NCBI GenBank assembly: GCA_002685255.1
Contig: NYWU01000041.1
Location: 62,001-126,000, forward strand
Origin: Idiomarinaceae bacterium
GTDB lineage: Bacteria > Pseudomonadota > Gammaproteobacteria > Enterobacterales > Alteromonadaceae
Direction: 5' to 3'
Length of the DNA stretch: 64,000 nucleotides
The notes below the pieces were generated by a model, which searched no databases, had not been told where the DNA came from, and saw only the letters and a list, made by a program, of their open reading frames with translations. Position 1 is the stretch's first letter. Each line of letters starts with the position of its first letter. This document shows positions 29,178-38,030 of the stretch, piece by piece. A program made the translations under genes and the position numbers.

Positions 29178-31024
29178 TTTTGCTCTACTCCTTCTGGGTC
29201 ACGCACGCCTTGCTGCTGTCTACGTTGACTTTCTAAATACATTTTTCGCCGCAACAGTAAACTCGGATCGTCTGGCACTCGATTCATCCATTGCTCTAAT
29301 TGGCGCGCTCGCTCGGGATCAATGTCATCACTGAACTCGGTCTGCTGACTTCGTTGTTGTCGGGCAGGGTCGTTTTGCTGCTGTTGTTTGTGCTGTTCGG
29401 ATTGTTTTTGAGATGCCTCAGCATCTTTTTGTTGCTGATCGTGCGATTGCTTATTTTCCTGACGCTGCGGGTCATCTTGGGGCTGGGAATTGGACTGCTG
29501 ACCCTGCTGCTGGCTTTGTTCATCACCTTGCTGCTGACCCTGTTGCTGCCCCGAGTCATTTTGACCTTGTCCTTGCTGGCTATCGTCTTTTTCCTGCTCA
29601 CCTTTATTTTTATCGCCTTTCTTCTGACCTTGCTTTTGCTGTTGTTGCTCTAATAATTGCTCCATCAAGTGACGGTTAGCTTGTGCCGCCTCCCAGTTGG
29701 GACGCTTAAGTAACGCTTGGTCATATGCATTGATGGCAGCTTGGTATTGTTCTTGACGCGCTAAACTGTTACCTCGGTTGTACCAACCCTCAGGCGTATC
29801 GACTTGCGCATACTGCTCGGCAGCGGCGGCATAGTCACCCTTACGGTACAAAGCCGCCCCCTTACGCATAGGCGCTTGTGAACGTTCTGCCGCCTCACGC
29901 CATTGACCTGATTCCAGTAACTGCTGCGCTTGCTGCTCGTTATTTAACCACCAACCTGGTTTTTCCATTTGCTCTTGAGCCAATGCCGTATTCGGAAGCG
30001 TAGATAAGGACATCAACACTACTCCTATAAAAAAGCTGCCGAGTGTGCCGCCTTTGCGCCAACTGAATAAAACCATTGGGATAAGTAGTAGCGCAAGGAA
30101 GGGGCCGATATCAAGCCATTGATCACCTTGTTGCTGGTTGTCACCTTCTTTGCCCTTGCGTGACAGCGGCTCTAACGCGGTCAGCTGCTCGATATCTTGG
30201 TTAGTTGAGGTCGAGGTGACGTACACGCCCCCCGTGAGCTGAGCGAGGTCCGCTAGGCGATCGGGGTACAGCTTAGCCACTACAACTTGCCCATACTTAT
30301 CTTTTGCCAGTGCGCCGTCCTCGCCGCGTATCGGTGCGCCATCGGGTGTGCCGACACCAAGAATCGAAACACGGTGCTCTGTGGAGCGTAGGTAATTGCT
30401 CACATCCGCCATGTCTTGGCTATCGACACCATCGGTAATCCAGTATATGTCACCCTGAGCATAACCTGCGTTGGTGAGTAGCTGATTGGCATGTTTAAGC
30501 GCGCGTAACGGATTATTACCGGGTGCCGGCATGATATCAGGCGCCAATGACGGAATTAACGTGAGCAGGTTATTATTGTCTTCAGTCAATGGGCTGATAG
30601 TAAATGCATCCGCTGAGTAAGCGACAAGTCCGGTATCGCCATCGAGGCCGGACCGGACCAGGTCCATGGCTTTAAAGCGCACCCGAGTCAGCCGATTAGG
30701 GTTAACGTCCTCGGCGAGTAATGACGGAGACATATCGAGTACGACCACCTGTCCGCTATCGAGTTGATAGACGGGTTGAGGCAAACGCTCCCATGTGGGT
30801 CCACTGAGCGCCACTACTGCGACTAACCAAAAAAGTCCCAGCCGGTGTGCTGACCAAAAGGTAACTTGCCCAGCACTGTCAACCAGCACATTGGATAGGT
30901 GTTTAGGTAACCACTGATGCCAGCCTGATTGGTGTTTGCGGATAAACAAAATACGCCAATATAGAAATACCAGAGGCAGCAGCGCGAGCAACCAAGCTGG
31001 ACGTAAAAAGTGAAAATCAGCCAT
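29171..31024 (-). CDS. BatB-BatC fusion: VWA domain membrane protein with TPR and Gln-rich tail
   Basis: The 617-residue protein joins two proteins often encoded separately. The N half is BatB-like: two membrane helices (WLLALLPLVFLYWRILF and the next near residue 60), then a von Willebrand A domain with MIDAS motif VVVLDMSPSLLAED and a downstream VYWITDGVD-type segment, and further helices near 300 and 330. The C half is BatC-like: TPR repeats (GAALYRKGDYAAAAEQYAQV, GWYNRGNSLARQEQYQAAIN) at about 390-450, then about 120 residues of Gln/Lys/Asp-rich low complexity. The metal-binding VWA suggests protein-protein interaction in the periplasm. It overlaps batA by eight bases and batD by seven. 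Confidence 0.85.
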   Translation of the reverse strand: MADFHFLRPAWLLALLPLVFLYWRILFIRKHQSGWHQWLPKHLSNVLVDSAGQVTFWSAHRLGLFWLVAVVALSGPTWERLPQPVYQLDSGQVVVLDMSPSLLAEDVNPNRLTRVRFKAMDLVRSGLDGDTGLVAYSADAFTISPLTEDNNNLLTLIPSLAPDIMPAPGNNPLRALKHANQLLTNAGYAQGDIYWITDGVDSQDMADVSNYLRSTEHRVSILGVGTPDGAPIRGEDGALAKDKYGQVVVAKLYPDRLADLAQLTGGVYVTSTSTNQDIEQLTALEPLSRKGKEGDNQQQGDQWLDIGPFLALLLIPMVLFSWRKGGTLGSFFIGVVLMSLSTLPNTALAQEQMEKPGWWLNNEQQAQQLLESGQWREAAERSQAPMRKGAALYRKGDYAAAAEQYAQVDTPEGWYNRGNSLARQEQYQAAINAYDQALLKRPNWEAAQANRHLMEQLLEQQQQKQGQKKGDKNKGEQEKDDSQQGQGQNDSGQQQGQQQGDEQSQQQGQQSNSQPQDDPQRQENKQSHDQQQKDAEASQKQSEQHKQQQQNDPARQQRSQQTEFSDDIDPERARQLEQWMNRVPDDPSLLLRRKMYLESQRRQQQGVRDPEGVEQKW

Positions 31025-32003
31025 GTTGACTTCTCCATGGTCGATAGTGCATTACACTTAACAACGTGAGTAATACGAGCGCGCCTGATAGTGGCCAGAA
31101 AAACAAGGCTTGTCTTGGACGTAACTGTTGCTCTGCGCCTCGAACGGGCTCCAATTCGTCAAGTAATTGATAAATGCGTTCGAGTTCCGCAGTACTGCGG
31201 GCACGGAAGTATTCACCCCCCGTTTCTTCAGCCAGGTTCTGCATTAAAGGTACATCGAGATCGCGCGATGGATTGACTTTACGTTGGCCGAATACGCTGT
31301 CTACAACGACCTCTTCAGCACCGACGGCGATTGGATAAATCCTTACGTCATAGGCTTTAGCGAGCTCTAAGGCTTGTTCTGGCGTTAAGTTGCCTGCTGT
31401 ATTCTGTCCGTCAGTCAGAAGTACCAGTACGCGATTCGTTTCTTCTTTACCCTTGAAGCGTTTGACTGCGAGTGCGATGGCGTCGCCGATGGCGGTTCGC
31501 TCGCCGACTAAGCCCAGCACAGATTCGTCGAGCATTTGCTGTACGGTTTTGCGGTCGTAGGTGATCGGCGTCTGTAAAAACGCAGTATCGGCAAATAAAA
31601 TGAGACCAAGGCGGTCACCGGTGCGCCGCTGAATAAAGTCACCTAAAACGGCTTTAACCATTTCCAAGCGATCAACATTACGCCCATTCAGCGTCATGTC
31701 GGCAATTTCCATGGAGCCGGACAAATCAACAGCTAACATAATTTCACGGCCTTCATTGCGAACCGGTAATGGCTCACCCAACCATTGAGGGCGTGCGACG
31801 GTCGCTACAATCATTAGCCAGCATAACCACAAGAGTACCCACATGAATGGCCGCGCTCGCGCATCTCGGTGACCATCGCTTAATCCATGAAGATTAGGAA
31901 TACGGATTGCAGATGCGTGTTGCTGCGCCTTGGGTAAGAAGTAACGCACAAACAGCGGCAAAGGGATGAGTAAAAACAGCCACGGCCAGGCAAATTCAAA
32001 CAT
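31017..32003 (-). CDS. batA: BatA-like VWA domain membrane protein
   Basis: The 328-residue protein has N-terminal membrane helices (FAWPWLFLLIPLPLFVRYFL and one near 55-70), a von Willebrand A domain with a canonical MIDAS DLSGSMEIAD (about residue 93), GDRLGLILFADTAF and VLVLLTDGQNTAGN, and a C-terminal helix (LFFWPLSGALVLLTLLSV). This is the BatA type of the aerotolerance operon, thought to form a membrane complex with BatB and the MoxR ATPase. Its start overlaps the upstream DUF4381 gene by eight bases. Confidence 0.88.
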   Translation of the reverse strand: MFEFAWPWLFLLIPLPLFVRYFLPKAQQHASAIRIPNLHGLSDGHRDARARPFMWVLLWLCWLMIVATVARPQWLGEPLPVRNEGREIMLAVDLSGSMEIADMTLNGRNVDRLEMVKAVLGDFIQRRTGDRLGLILFADTAFLQTPITYDRKTVQQMLDESVLGLVGERTAIGDAIALAVKRFKGKEETNRVLVLLTDGQNTAGNLTPEQALELAKAYDVRIYPIAVGAEEVVVDSVFGQRKVNPSRDLDVPLMQNLAEETGGEYFRARSTAELERIYQLLDELEPVRGAEQQLRPRQALFFWPLSGALVLLTLLSVMHYRPWRSQHG

Positions 32004-32466
32004 GGCGAGTTAACCTCCTAGGCGACTGGCTAAGCCACCCGACTACTAACTGTTGGTATTGATCGACCCATTCGCTGTGTCCTGGTTGGAATAACAAGCG
32101 GTCAGCATTGTTAAGTAGTTCGCTGTGGCGTTGTTCATTGGCACCTAAGAACTCAAGCCAAGCGCGCCCACTCAATTGGGCTATTTCACGACGTGGAAAA
32201 TAGACCAACGCGACTCGCTTAGCTATGAAGGTGATATCTTTGACTGAAGGGTTTTCAAGTTGCCTTATTGCGTGTTGCGCATAACGCAACGGCTTGCGCT
32301 GTTGTCGCGCACGCCAAAGATAAACCGTGGTAACGCAAATCACGACCAATAGCAGCACTAACATAATCCATATCGGCGTTGCTAATGGTAAAAAGGAGGC
32401 GCTCTGAGGTTCAACAATATCTTTTAACTGACTGATATCTGCTTGTTGCTGTATTAAACCGGACAT
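31996..32466 (-). CDS. DUF4381 family membrane protein
   Basis: The 156-residue protein has one membrane helix at about 33-53 (ATPIWIMLVLLLVVICVTTV) and a cytoplasmic domain with the pattern IAKRVALVYFPRREIAQLSG followed by AWLEFL, typical of DUF4381 proteins found between DUF58 and BatA genes in MoxR operons. The function is unknown. I chose the ATG at 32466, four bases after the DUF58 stop; a TTG at 32499 would extend it into DUF58 by 33 bases. Confidence 0.8.
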   Translation of the reverse strand: MSGLIQQQADISQLKDIVEPQSASFLPLATPIWIMLVLLLVVICVTTVYLWRARQQRKPLRYAQHAIRQLENPSVKDITFIAKRVALVYFPRREIAQLSGRAWLEFLGANEQRHSELLNNADRLLFQPGHSEWVDQYQQLVVGWLSQSPRRLTRHV

Positions 32467-32470
32467 GTAT

Positions 32471-33436
32471 TCACCGTAATTCAGGCCATTGTTGCTCAAG
32501 GGCGATTGCAGAACTCACCTGAGTCATGGGTAAACGATACTGTTTAAAGCGCTCTGATAACTGCTCCAGCTCGCTCACAGCACGTCGGTGGTAATCACGG
32601 CGTTGCCGCATATTATTTAGATTAACCATCGCCTGTCGCTCACCGTCATGCACGCTCAGCGGTTGACTCGAGTAGCCTTCCGGCAATTGCTGCTCCATCG
32701 GATCGAATAGTTTAAAAGTGCGCACAGAACTTCGAGTGTTCAACCGCGCCAATTGTTCCAGTGTCGTGTTACTAAGGTGTTCAAAGTCACTGATAATGTT
32801 GATGAGACTGCCGGGCTTCACCAGTTGCGTTAAATGGTCGATACTTTTGCCGAGCGGGGCTGCGTGAGGAGGCGTCTGTTGACGCCAGCGCGCCAAACTA
32901 TCTTGATGAATCTCCGTCAGCCCATGCAAAAAGTGCATCACTGATTTGTGTTGTAAACTGGGTTTGTACTCGTTCTGTAGCCACCCATTACTGATGATGC
33001 CGCCGACTTTATCGCCTCGTTGAAGGGTCTGCCACGCAAGTGCAGAAGCAAGGTGACACGCCTGTACTGACTTAAACAGCAATTGACTACCGAACAGTTG
33101 CGTCAGCGCGAGATCAACCACAATATATACAGGACGATCCTTTTCCTCTCGATAGAGCTTCGTATGTGCTTTGCCGGTCCGTGCAGTCACGCGCCAATCG
33201 ATTGAGCGAACATCATCGCCTGGCTGATAATGACGTACTTCATCAAACTCCATACCGCGCCCGCGTGTTTTGCTTAATAGAGCGCCAGACTGCGAGGATG
33301 CGGGCAACTGACGTTGGTGACGAGCAAAAGCTGGCAGCTTGGTGCGATAGTACATTAGCTCTTGCATACTGGGCTGCAAGCCATCGGTATGCAATCTTTC
33401 AAGCCATTGTTCAGTGGTTAAGCTTTGCATCATCAT
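32471..33436 (-). CDS. DUF58 domain-containing protein
   Basis: The 321-residue protein has the DUF58 core: SKTRGRGMEFDEVRHYQPGD, DVRSIDWRVTARTGKAH, REEKDRPVYIVVDL and a VWA-like remainder. No membrane helix is apparent, so it is probably cytoplasmic or peripheral. DUF58 proteins almost always sit directly downstream of a MoxR ATPase and are thought to be its partner; the molecular function is undetermined. The ATG overlaps the moxR stop by one base (TAATG). Confidence 0.88.
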   Translation of the reverse strand: MMMQSLTTEQWLERLHTDGLQPSMQELMYYRTKLPAFARHQRQLPASSQSGALLSKTRGRGMEFDEVRHYQPGDDVRSIDWRVTARTGKAHTKLYREEKDRPVYIVVDLALTQLFGSQLLFKSVQACHLASALAWQTLQRGDKVGGIISNGWLQNEYKPSLQHKSVMHFLHGLTEIHQDSLARWRQQTPPHAAPLGKSIDHLTQLVKPGSLINIISDFEHLSNTTLEQLARLNTRSSVRTFKLFDPMEQQLPEGYSSQPLSVHDGERQAMVNLNNMRQRRDYHRRAVSELEQLSERFKQYRLPMTQVSSAIALEQQWPELR

Positions 33437-34392
33437 TACGGCGATGGAACAAGTTCTAGAATACGTTCGAGTACAGTGTCTGGACTAATACCGTCCGCTT
33501 CGGCCTGATAGCTAATAATGATGCGATGACGTAACGTATTAAAGAATACTTCGCGGACATCATCGGGGGTGACGAAGTCGCGATCATTTAGCCATGCGTT
33601 GGCTCGTGCACAGCGCTCGAGTGCTATTGTTGCTCGTGGACTCGCGCCATAGGTTATCCAACTAGCAAGTGTCTCATCGTAATTCGCCGGTACTCGCGTA
33701 GCCATAACCAGTTGCACGAGATACTGCTCGACGGCCTCATCCAGGAACAGCTGCATCACTTGGGTGCGAGCTTCAAAAAGTTGCCCTTGCGTCAGAGGCG
33801 TGGGCATAGTGGCTTGACCATCAATGGCTTCGCCCCGTGTAAGACGTAAAATTTTCAATTCAGTATCGGCATCGGGGTAATCGAGGTTTAGATGCATTAG
33901 AAAGCGGTCTAGCTGTGCCTCAGGCAGAGGATAGGTACCTTCCTGCTCAAGTGGGTTTTGCGTTGCCAACACCATGAATAAGTCGGATAACGGATAGCTT
34001 CGTTGACCCACGGTAATTTGCCGTTCAGCCATTGCTTCGAGCAGCGCTGACTGTACTTTAGCCGGCGCTCGGTTGATCTCATCGGCGAGAATGAGGTTAT
34101 GAAACAATGGACCTTGTTGAAAGTCAAAGGCGCCTGTTTCAGGTCGATAAATATCTGTACCGGTTAAATCGGCAGGGAGGAGGTCCGGGGTAAATTGAAC
34201 GCGGTGAAAGTCGCCTTCGATACCTTTCGCCAACGCTTGTACCGCACGGGTTTTAGCAAGTCCTGGAGGGCCCTCTACAAGTAGGTGGCCATCTGCGAGT
34301 ACCGCGATTAACAAGTTCTTGGTGAACTCGGGCTGTCCCAATACCTGACTATCTAGAAATGCTTGCAGTTGTTTGAATTGTTCAGCAGCCAT
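33436..34392 (-). CDS. MoxR-family AAA+ ATPase
   Basis: MoxR ATPases act as chaperones for assembly or activation of metal-binding VWA protein complexes. The 318-residue protein has Walker A GPPGLAKTRAV (about 40-50), Walker B LILADEINRAPAKVQSALLE, sensor 1 VLATQNPLEQEGTYPLPEAQ and sensor 2 region GASPRATIALERCARA. It is the first gene of the minus-strand operon moxR, DUF58, DUF4381, batA, batBC, batD, all overlapping or nearly so. Its promoter must lie in the 201-base gap shared with fadI, but I cannot pick it out. Confidence 0.93.
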   Translation of the reverse strand: MAAEQFKQLQAFLDSQVLGQPEFTKNLLIAVLADGHLLVEGPPGLAKTRAVQALAKGIEGDFHRVQFTPDLLPADLTGTDIYRPETGAFDFQQGPLFHNLILADEINRAPAKVQSALLEAMAERQITVGQRSYPLSDLFMVLATQNPLEQEGTYPLPEAQLDRFLMHLNLDYPDADTELKILRLTRGEAIDGQATMPTPLTQGQLFEARTQVMQLFLDEAVEQYLVQLVMATRVPANYDETLASWITYGASPRATIALERCARANAWLNDRDFVTPDDVREVFFNTLRHRIIISYQAEADGISPDTVLERILELVPSP

Positions 34393-34505
34393 GGTGCTCC
34401 CGCTTATACTATCTATTTTGCGAATGATTTGTGCTCATCTGTATTGTTATGCAGGCTGAGCATGCTATTTTCAATGATGTTCTCTACTTTAACGAAAACC
34501 AAGGT

Positions 34506-34523
34506 TTTAATCTGTAGATTAAA
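34506..34523. promoter_or_regulatory. Perfect palindrome upstream of fadI, regulator unknown
   Basis: TTTAATCTGTAGATTAAA is two perfect 8-base arms around GT. It sits between the moxR and fadI starts, overlapping where a weak -35 (TTTTAA, 34505-34510) for a TAGAAT -10 (34528-34533) would be. Its position would suit a regulator of fadIJ or of the divergent moxR operon. Confidence 0.5.
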
Positions 34524-34546
34524 CAGCTAGAATTTGTAACATCTTG

Positions 34547-34562
34547 TGTGGTCAGACCAGTA
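34547..34562. promoter_or_regulatory. FadR-like operator upstream of fadIJ
   Basis: TGTGGTCAGACCAGTA contains TGGTC-A-GACCA, the core of the gammaproteobacterial FadR site (about ACTGGTCNGACCAGT). It lies 32 bases before the fadI ATG, just downstream of the likely -10, where FadR would repress and long-chain acyl-CoA would relieve repression. Confidence 0.7.
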
Positions 34563-34593
34563 TTTGACGCTTAATTTTTAATGGAGAAATCAT

Positions 34594-35904
34594 ATGTCTG
34601 CAACTGAACGGTTGCTAACACCGAAAGGGGACCGCATTGCTTTCGTTGCGGGACTAAGAACACCTTTCGCACGCCAGGCAACAGACTTTCATGGCATCCC
34701 CGCTGTCGATCTCGGCAAAATGGTCGTCCAAGAGCTTATCAATCGTACGGGAATTGACGGTAAATTGGTACAGCAATTGGTATTTGGACAGGTCGTACAG
34801 ATGCCCGCGGCGCCTAATATTGCCCGTGAGATTGTTTTAGGCACTGAGCTTCCCGTGTCAACAGATGCTTACAGTGTCACCCGTGCCTGTGCTACGAGTT
34901 TCCAATCGGCGGTTAATATCGCCGAAGCCATGATGGCGGGGCATGTCGATATCGGTATTGCCGGGGGCGCTGATTCATCGTCAGTGTTGCCGATTGGCGT
35001 TAGCAAAAAACTGGGGCGGGCACTGGTTGATTTGAATAAAGCCAAGAGCTTGGGTCAACGGATCGCGATACTGCGCCGACTAGGTCTTAAGGACTTACTC
35101 CCCGTACCGCCCGCAGTGGCGGAGTATTCAACGGGCTTGAGTATGGGACAAACTGCGGAGCAAATGGCAAAAAGCCATCATATCTCACGTGAGGATCAAG
35201 ACCAGTTAACGGTGAATTCTCACCGCCGCGCGCACGAAGCGTGGGAAGCAGGCTACCTAGATGAGGAGGTCATGACTGCCTACCCAGAGCCGTATAAGAA
35301 GCACATTGATCGAGATAACAATATTCGTGGCGATTCTTCTTTAGAGAAACTCGGTAAACTCAAACCTGTGTTTGACAAAAAACATGGCACCGTGACAGCG
35401 GCTAATTCAACGCCGCTGACCGATGGTGCTTCGGCGGTGTTAATGATGACGGAAAGCCGTGCCAAAGCGCTGGGTTATCCGATTTTAGGTTACCTGCGTA
35501 GCTATGCCTTCGCAGCACTTGAAGTCGAGCAGGACATGTTGATGGGTCCGAGCTATGCGACGCCTATCGCCCTAGACCGTGCGGGTATGACGCTCAATGA
35601 TTTGACGTTGATCGATATGCATGAAGCCTTTGCGGCGCAAACGCTGACCAACTTGAAAATGTTTGCGAGTAAGAAGTTTGCGCAAGAAAAATTGGGACGT
35701 GATGCGGCAATTGGCGAAGTTGACCCGGATAAATTTAATGTACTGGGTGGCTCGATTGCTTATGGACACCCCTTTGCAGCAACGGGCACACGGATGATTA
35801 CACAAATGTTGTATGAATTGCGTCGTCGTGGCGGCGGAACTGCATTGACAACAGCTTGCGCAGCGGGCGGCTTGGGTGCAGCGATGATTTTGGAGAGCGA
35901 ATAA
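34594..35904 (+). CDS. fadI: 3-ketoacyl-CoA thiolase FadI (fatty-acid oxidation complex, beta subunit)
   Basis: FadI cleaves 3-ketoacyl-CoA to acetyl-CoA and a shortened acyl-CoA, the last step of each beta-oxidation round. The 436-residue protein matches the E. coli length; the nucleophile is Cys99 in [10 protein letters not shown], and the C-terminal half has [26 protein letters not shown] and [11 protein letters not shown], carrying the catalytic His and second Cys. TAATGGAG upstream provides the ribosome site. The stop overlaps the fadJ ATG (TAATG), giving one-to-one coupling for the two subunits. I prefer FadI over FadA from length and gene order (thiolase first). Confidence 0.94.
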   Translation: MSATERLLTPKGDRIAFVAGLRTPFARQATDFHGIPAVDLGKMVVQELINRTGIDGKLVQQLVFGQVVQMPAAPNIAREIVLGTELPVSTDAYSVTRACATSFQSAVNIAEAMMAGHVDIGIAGGADSSSVLPIGVSKKLGRALVDLNKAKSLGQRIAILRRLGLKDLLPVPPAVAEYSTGLSMGQTAEQMAKSHHISREDQDQLTVNSHRRAHEAWEAGYLDEEVMTAYPEPYKKHIDRDNNIRGDSSLEKLGKLKPVFDKKHGTVTAANSTPLTDGASAVLMMTESRAKALGYPILGYLRSYAFAALEVEQDMLMGPSYATPIALDRAGMTLNDLTLIDMHEAFAAQTLTNLKMFASKKFAQEKLGRDAAIGEVDPDKFNVLGGSIAYGHPFAATGTRMITQMLYELRRRGGGTALTTACAAGGLGAAMILESE

Positions 35905-38030
35905 TGACAGACAATAACGCATTTCATCTAGATATTCGAGAGGATGGTATTGCGGTAATTACCATCGATGTTCCCGGCGAACGCATGAATACCTTAAAAG
36001 ATAGCTTTGCCGATGAGGTGGGTCGTTTGATGAACCGCCTTGAGGATAATAATGAGCTGAAAGGTGTTGTATTTATAAGCGGTAAACCCGACTCGTTTAT
36101 CGCCGGTGCCGACATTAACATGATTAATGACTGTGAAACCGCCGCTGATACAGAGAGTTTGGCACGCAAAGGTCAGGCGATGTTTGATCGTATCGAACAG
36201 CTTAATGTGCCGGTTGTTGCTGCTATCCATGGCGCCTGCTTAGGTGGTGGGCTTGAGTTAGCCATGGCATGTCACGTGCGAGTGTGTACTGACAGTGATA
36301 AAACGGCATTGGGGTTACCTGAGGTTCAACTTGGCTTGTTACCCGGTTCAGGCGGAACACAGCGGTTACCTGCGTTGGTGGGCGTTCAGCAAGGTCTCAC
36401 CATGATCTTAACGGGTAAACAGTTGCGTGCTAAGCAAGCGCTCAAGGCGGGTCTAGTCGATGAAATTGTACCGCAATCAATCTTGCTAGAAGCTGCGGTT
36501 AAACAGGCTAAAAAGGCAAAGGCCAAACCTTCAAAAGCGAACCTAAAAGGCATGAGCAAGTTGCTTGAGGCAACCGCTTATGGTCGTGGCATCATCTATA
36601 AAAAAGCAGGTGAGCAGGCGCAAGCTAAAGCGAAGGGCAATTATCCAGCCATTGATAAGATCATTAAGGCGGTTAAAACTGGCGTTGAAAAGGGTCGCGA
36701 TGCGGGCCTTGACTATGAGGCTCGCGCTTTCGGTGAACTCGCTATGACCCCTGAGTCTTACCAGCTTAGACAGATTTTCTTTGCCACAACAGAAATGAAG
36801 AAAGAGACGGGTGCGGATGGTGTTAAGCCAGCTGATATTAAGCGTGTGGGCGTGTTAGGCGGCGGTTTGATGGGCGGTGGTATTGCCTTTGTTACTGCGG
36901 CGAAAGCCGGTATCCCAGCGCGTATCAAGGATATTAGTCCTGAGGGTATTACTCATGCACTGCATTACAGCTACGAGCGTTTGAATAAGAAAGTTAAACG
37001 CCGTCATATGCGTCGTGCGGAGTTAGAGAAAACCATGCTTTCGCTGAGCGGTTCGTTGGATTACTCCGGGTTTGACCGTGTTGATGTGGTGATTGAAGCC
37101 GTGTTCGAAGATCTCGACCTGAAGAAAAAAATGGTCGCTGATGTCGAGCAACATGGAAAGGACGGCGTGATTTTCGCGACCAATACCAGCTCGTTGCCGA
37201 TCACACAGATCGCCGAGGGCGCTCAACACCCCGATCGTGTCATTGGTCTGCATTACTTTTCGCCTGTCGATAAAATGCCACTCGCGGAAATTATTACCCA
37301 CGAAAATACGTCAAAGGAAACCATTGCGACGACGGTCGCGTTGGCTAAAAAGCAAGGCAAAACACCTATCGTTGTCAAAGACGGTGCCGGTTTCTTTGTT
37401 AACCGCATCTTAGCGCCTTACATGAACGAAGCGGCGCGTTTGTTGATCGCGGGCGAGCCGATTGAGCATATTGATAAGTCTTTGGTTAAATTTGGCTTTC
37501 CAGTCGGTCCAATTACGTTATTGGATGAGGTAGGAATCGATGTCGCCGCGAAAGTTGCGCCGATCCTTGTAAAAGAACTGGGTACACGCTTTGAGGCACC
37601 TGCGGCTTTCGACAAACTGATTGATGATGGTCGTAAGGGTAAGAAAAACAACAAAGGCTTCTATCAATATGGCAAAGGTGTGAAAGGCAAGCCGGTTGAT
37701 AAATCAGTGTATAGTCTACTGAATATTGAACCACAAGCTAAGCATGAAGGTGATGAAATTGCTGAGCTATGTGTGTTGCCAATGCTTAACGAAGCGGCTT
37801 ACTGCTTGCAAGAGGGCATTATTCGCAGTGCACGTGACGGTGACATTGGTTCGGTATTCGGTATTGGTTTCCCGCCATTCCGTGGCGGCCCGTTCCGGTA
37901 TATGGATGCCGAGGGCATTGGCAGTATTGTGAAGCGTATGGAGCGTTTAGCAGAGAAACGCGGTGATCGTTATCAACCCGCACCATTGCTGAAGCAAATG
38001 GCTGAGCAGGGCAAACGCTTTTATGAGTAG
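35904..38030 (+). CDS. fadJ: Fatty-acid oxidation complex alpha subunit FadJ
   Basis: FadJ combines enoyl-CoA hydratase and 3-hydroxyacyl-CoA dehydrogenase activities. In the 708-residue protein the N third is a crotonase domain ([51 protein letters not shown], with catalytic Glu), followed from about residue 310 by an NAD-binding Rossmann domain ([16 protein letters not shown]), [25 protein letters not shown] and two C-terminal helical domains. E. coli FadJ has 714 residues. The start is the ATG overlapping the fadI stop. The 3' end overlaps the convergent sensor gene by 10 bases. Confidence 0.95.
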   Translation: MTDNNAFHLDIREDGIAVITIDVPGERMNTLKDSFADEVGRLMNRLEDNNELKGVVFISGKPDSFIAGADINMINDCETAADTESLARKGQAMFDRIEQLNVPVVAAIHGACLGGGLELAMACHVRVCTDSDKTALGLPEVQLGLLPGSGGTQRLPALVGVQQGLTMILTGKQLRAKQALKAGLVDEIVPQSILLEAAVKQAKKAKAKPSKANLKGMSKLLEATAYGRGIIYKKAGEQAQAKAKGNYPAIDKIIKAVKTGVEKGRDAGLDYEARAFGELAMTPESYQLRQIFFATTEMKKETGADGVKPADIKRVGVLGGGLMGGGIAFVTAAKAGIPARIKDISPEGITHALHYSYERLNKKVKRRHMRRAELEKTMLSLSGSLDYSGFDRVDVVIEAVFEDLDLKKKMVADVEQHGKDGVIFATNTSSLPITQIAEGAQHPDRVIGLHYFSPVDKMPLAEIITHENTSKETIATTVALAKKQGKTPIVVKDGAGFFVNRILAPYMNEAARLLIAGEPIEHIDKSLVKFGFPVGPITLLDEVGIDVAAKVAPILVKELGTRFEAPAAFDKLIDDGRKGKKNNKGFYQYGKGVKGKPVDKSVYSLLNIEPQAKHEGDEIAELCVLPMLNEAAYCLQEGIIRSARDGDIGSVFGIGFPPFRGGPFRYMDAEGIGSIVKRMERLAEKRGDRYQPAPLLKQMAEQGKRFYE

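Noticed and set aside
29300-29653. Leu-rich plus-strand reading frame opposite batBC
   Set aside because: It is the reverse reading of the Gln-rich tail (CAG gives CTG Leu) and shows no start signal or context.
34393-34593. Promoter assignment for moxR
   Set aside because: Several AT-rich stretches exist on the minus strand but none has a convincing -35/-10 pair.
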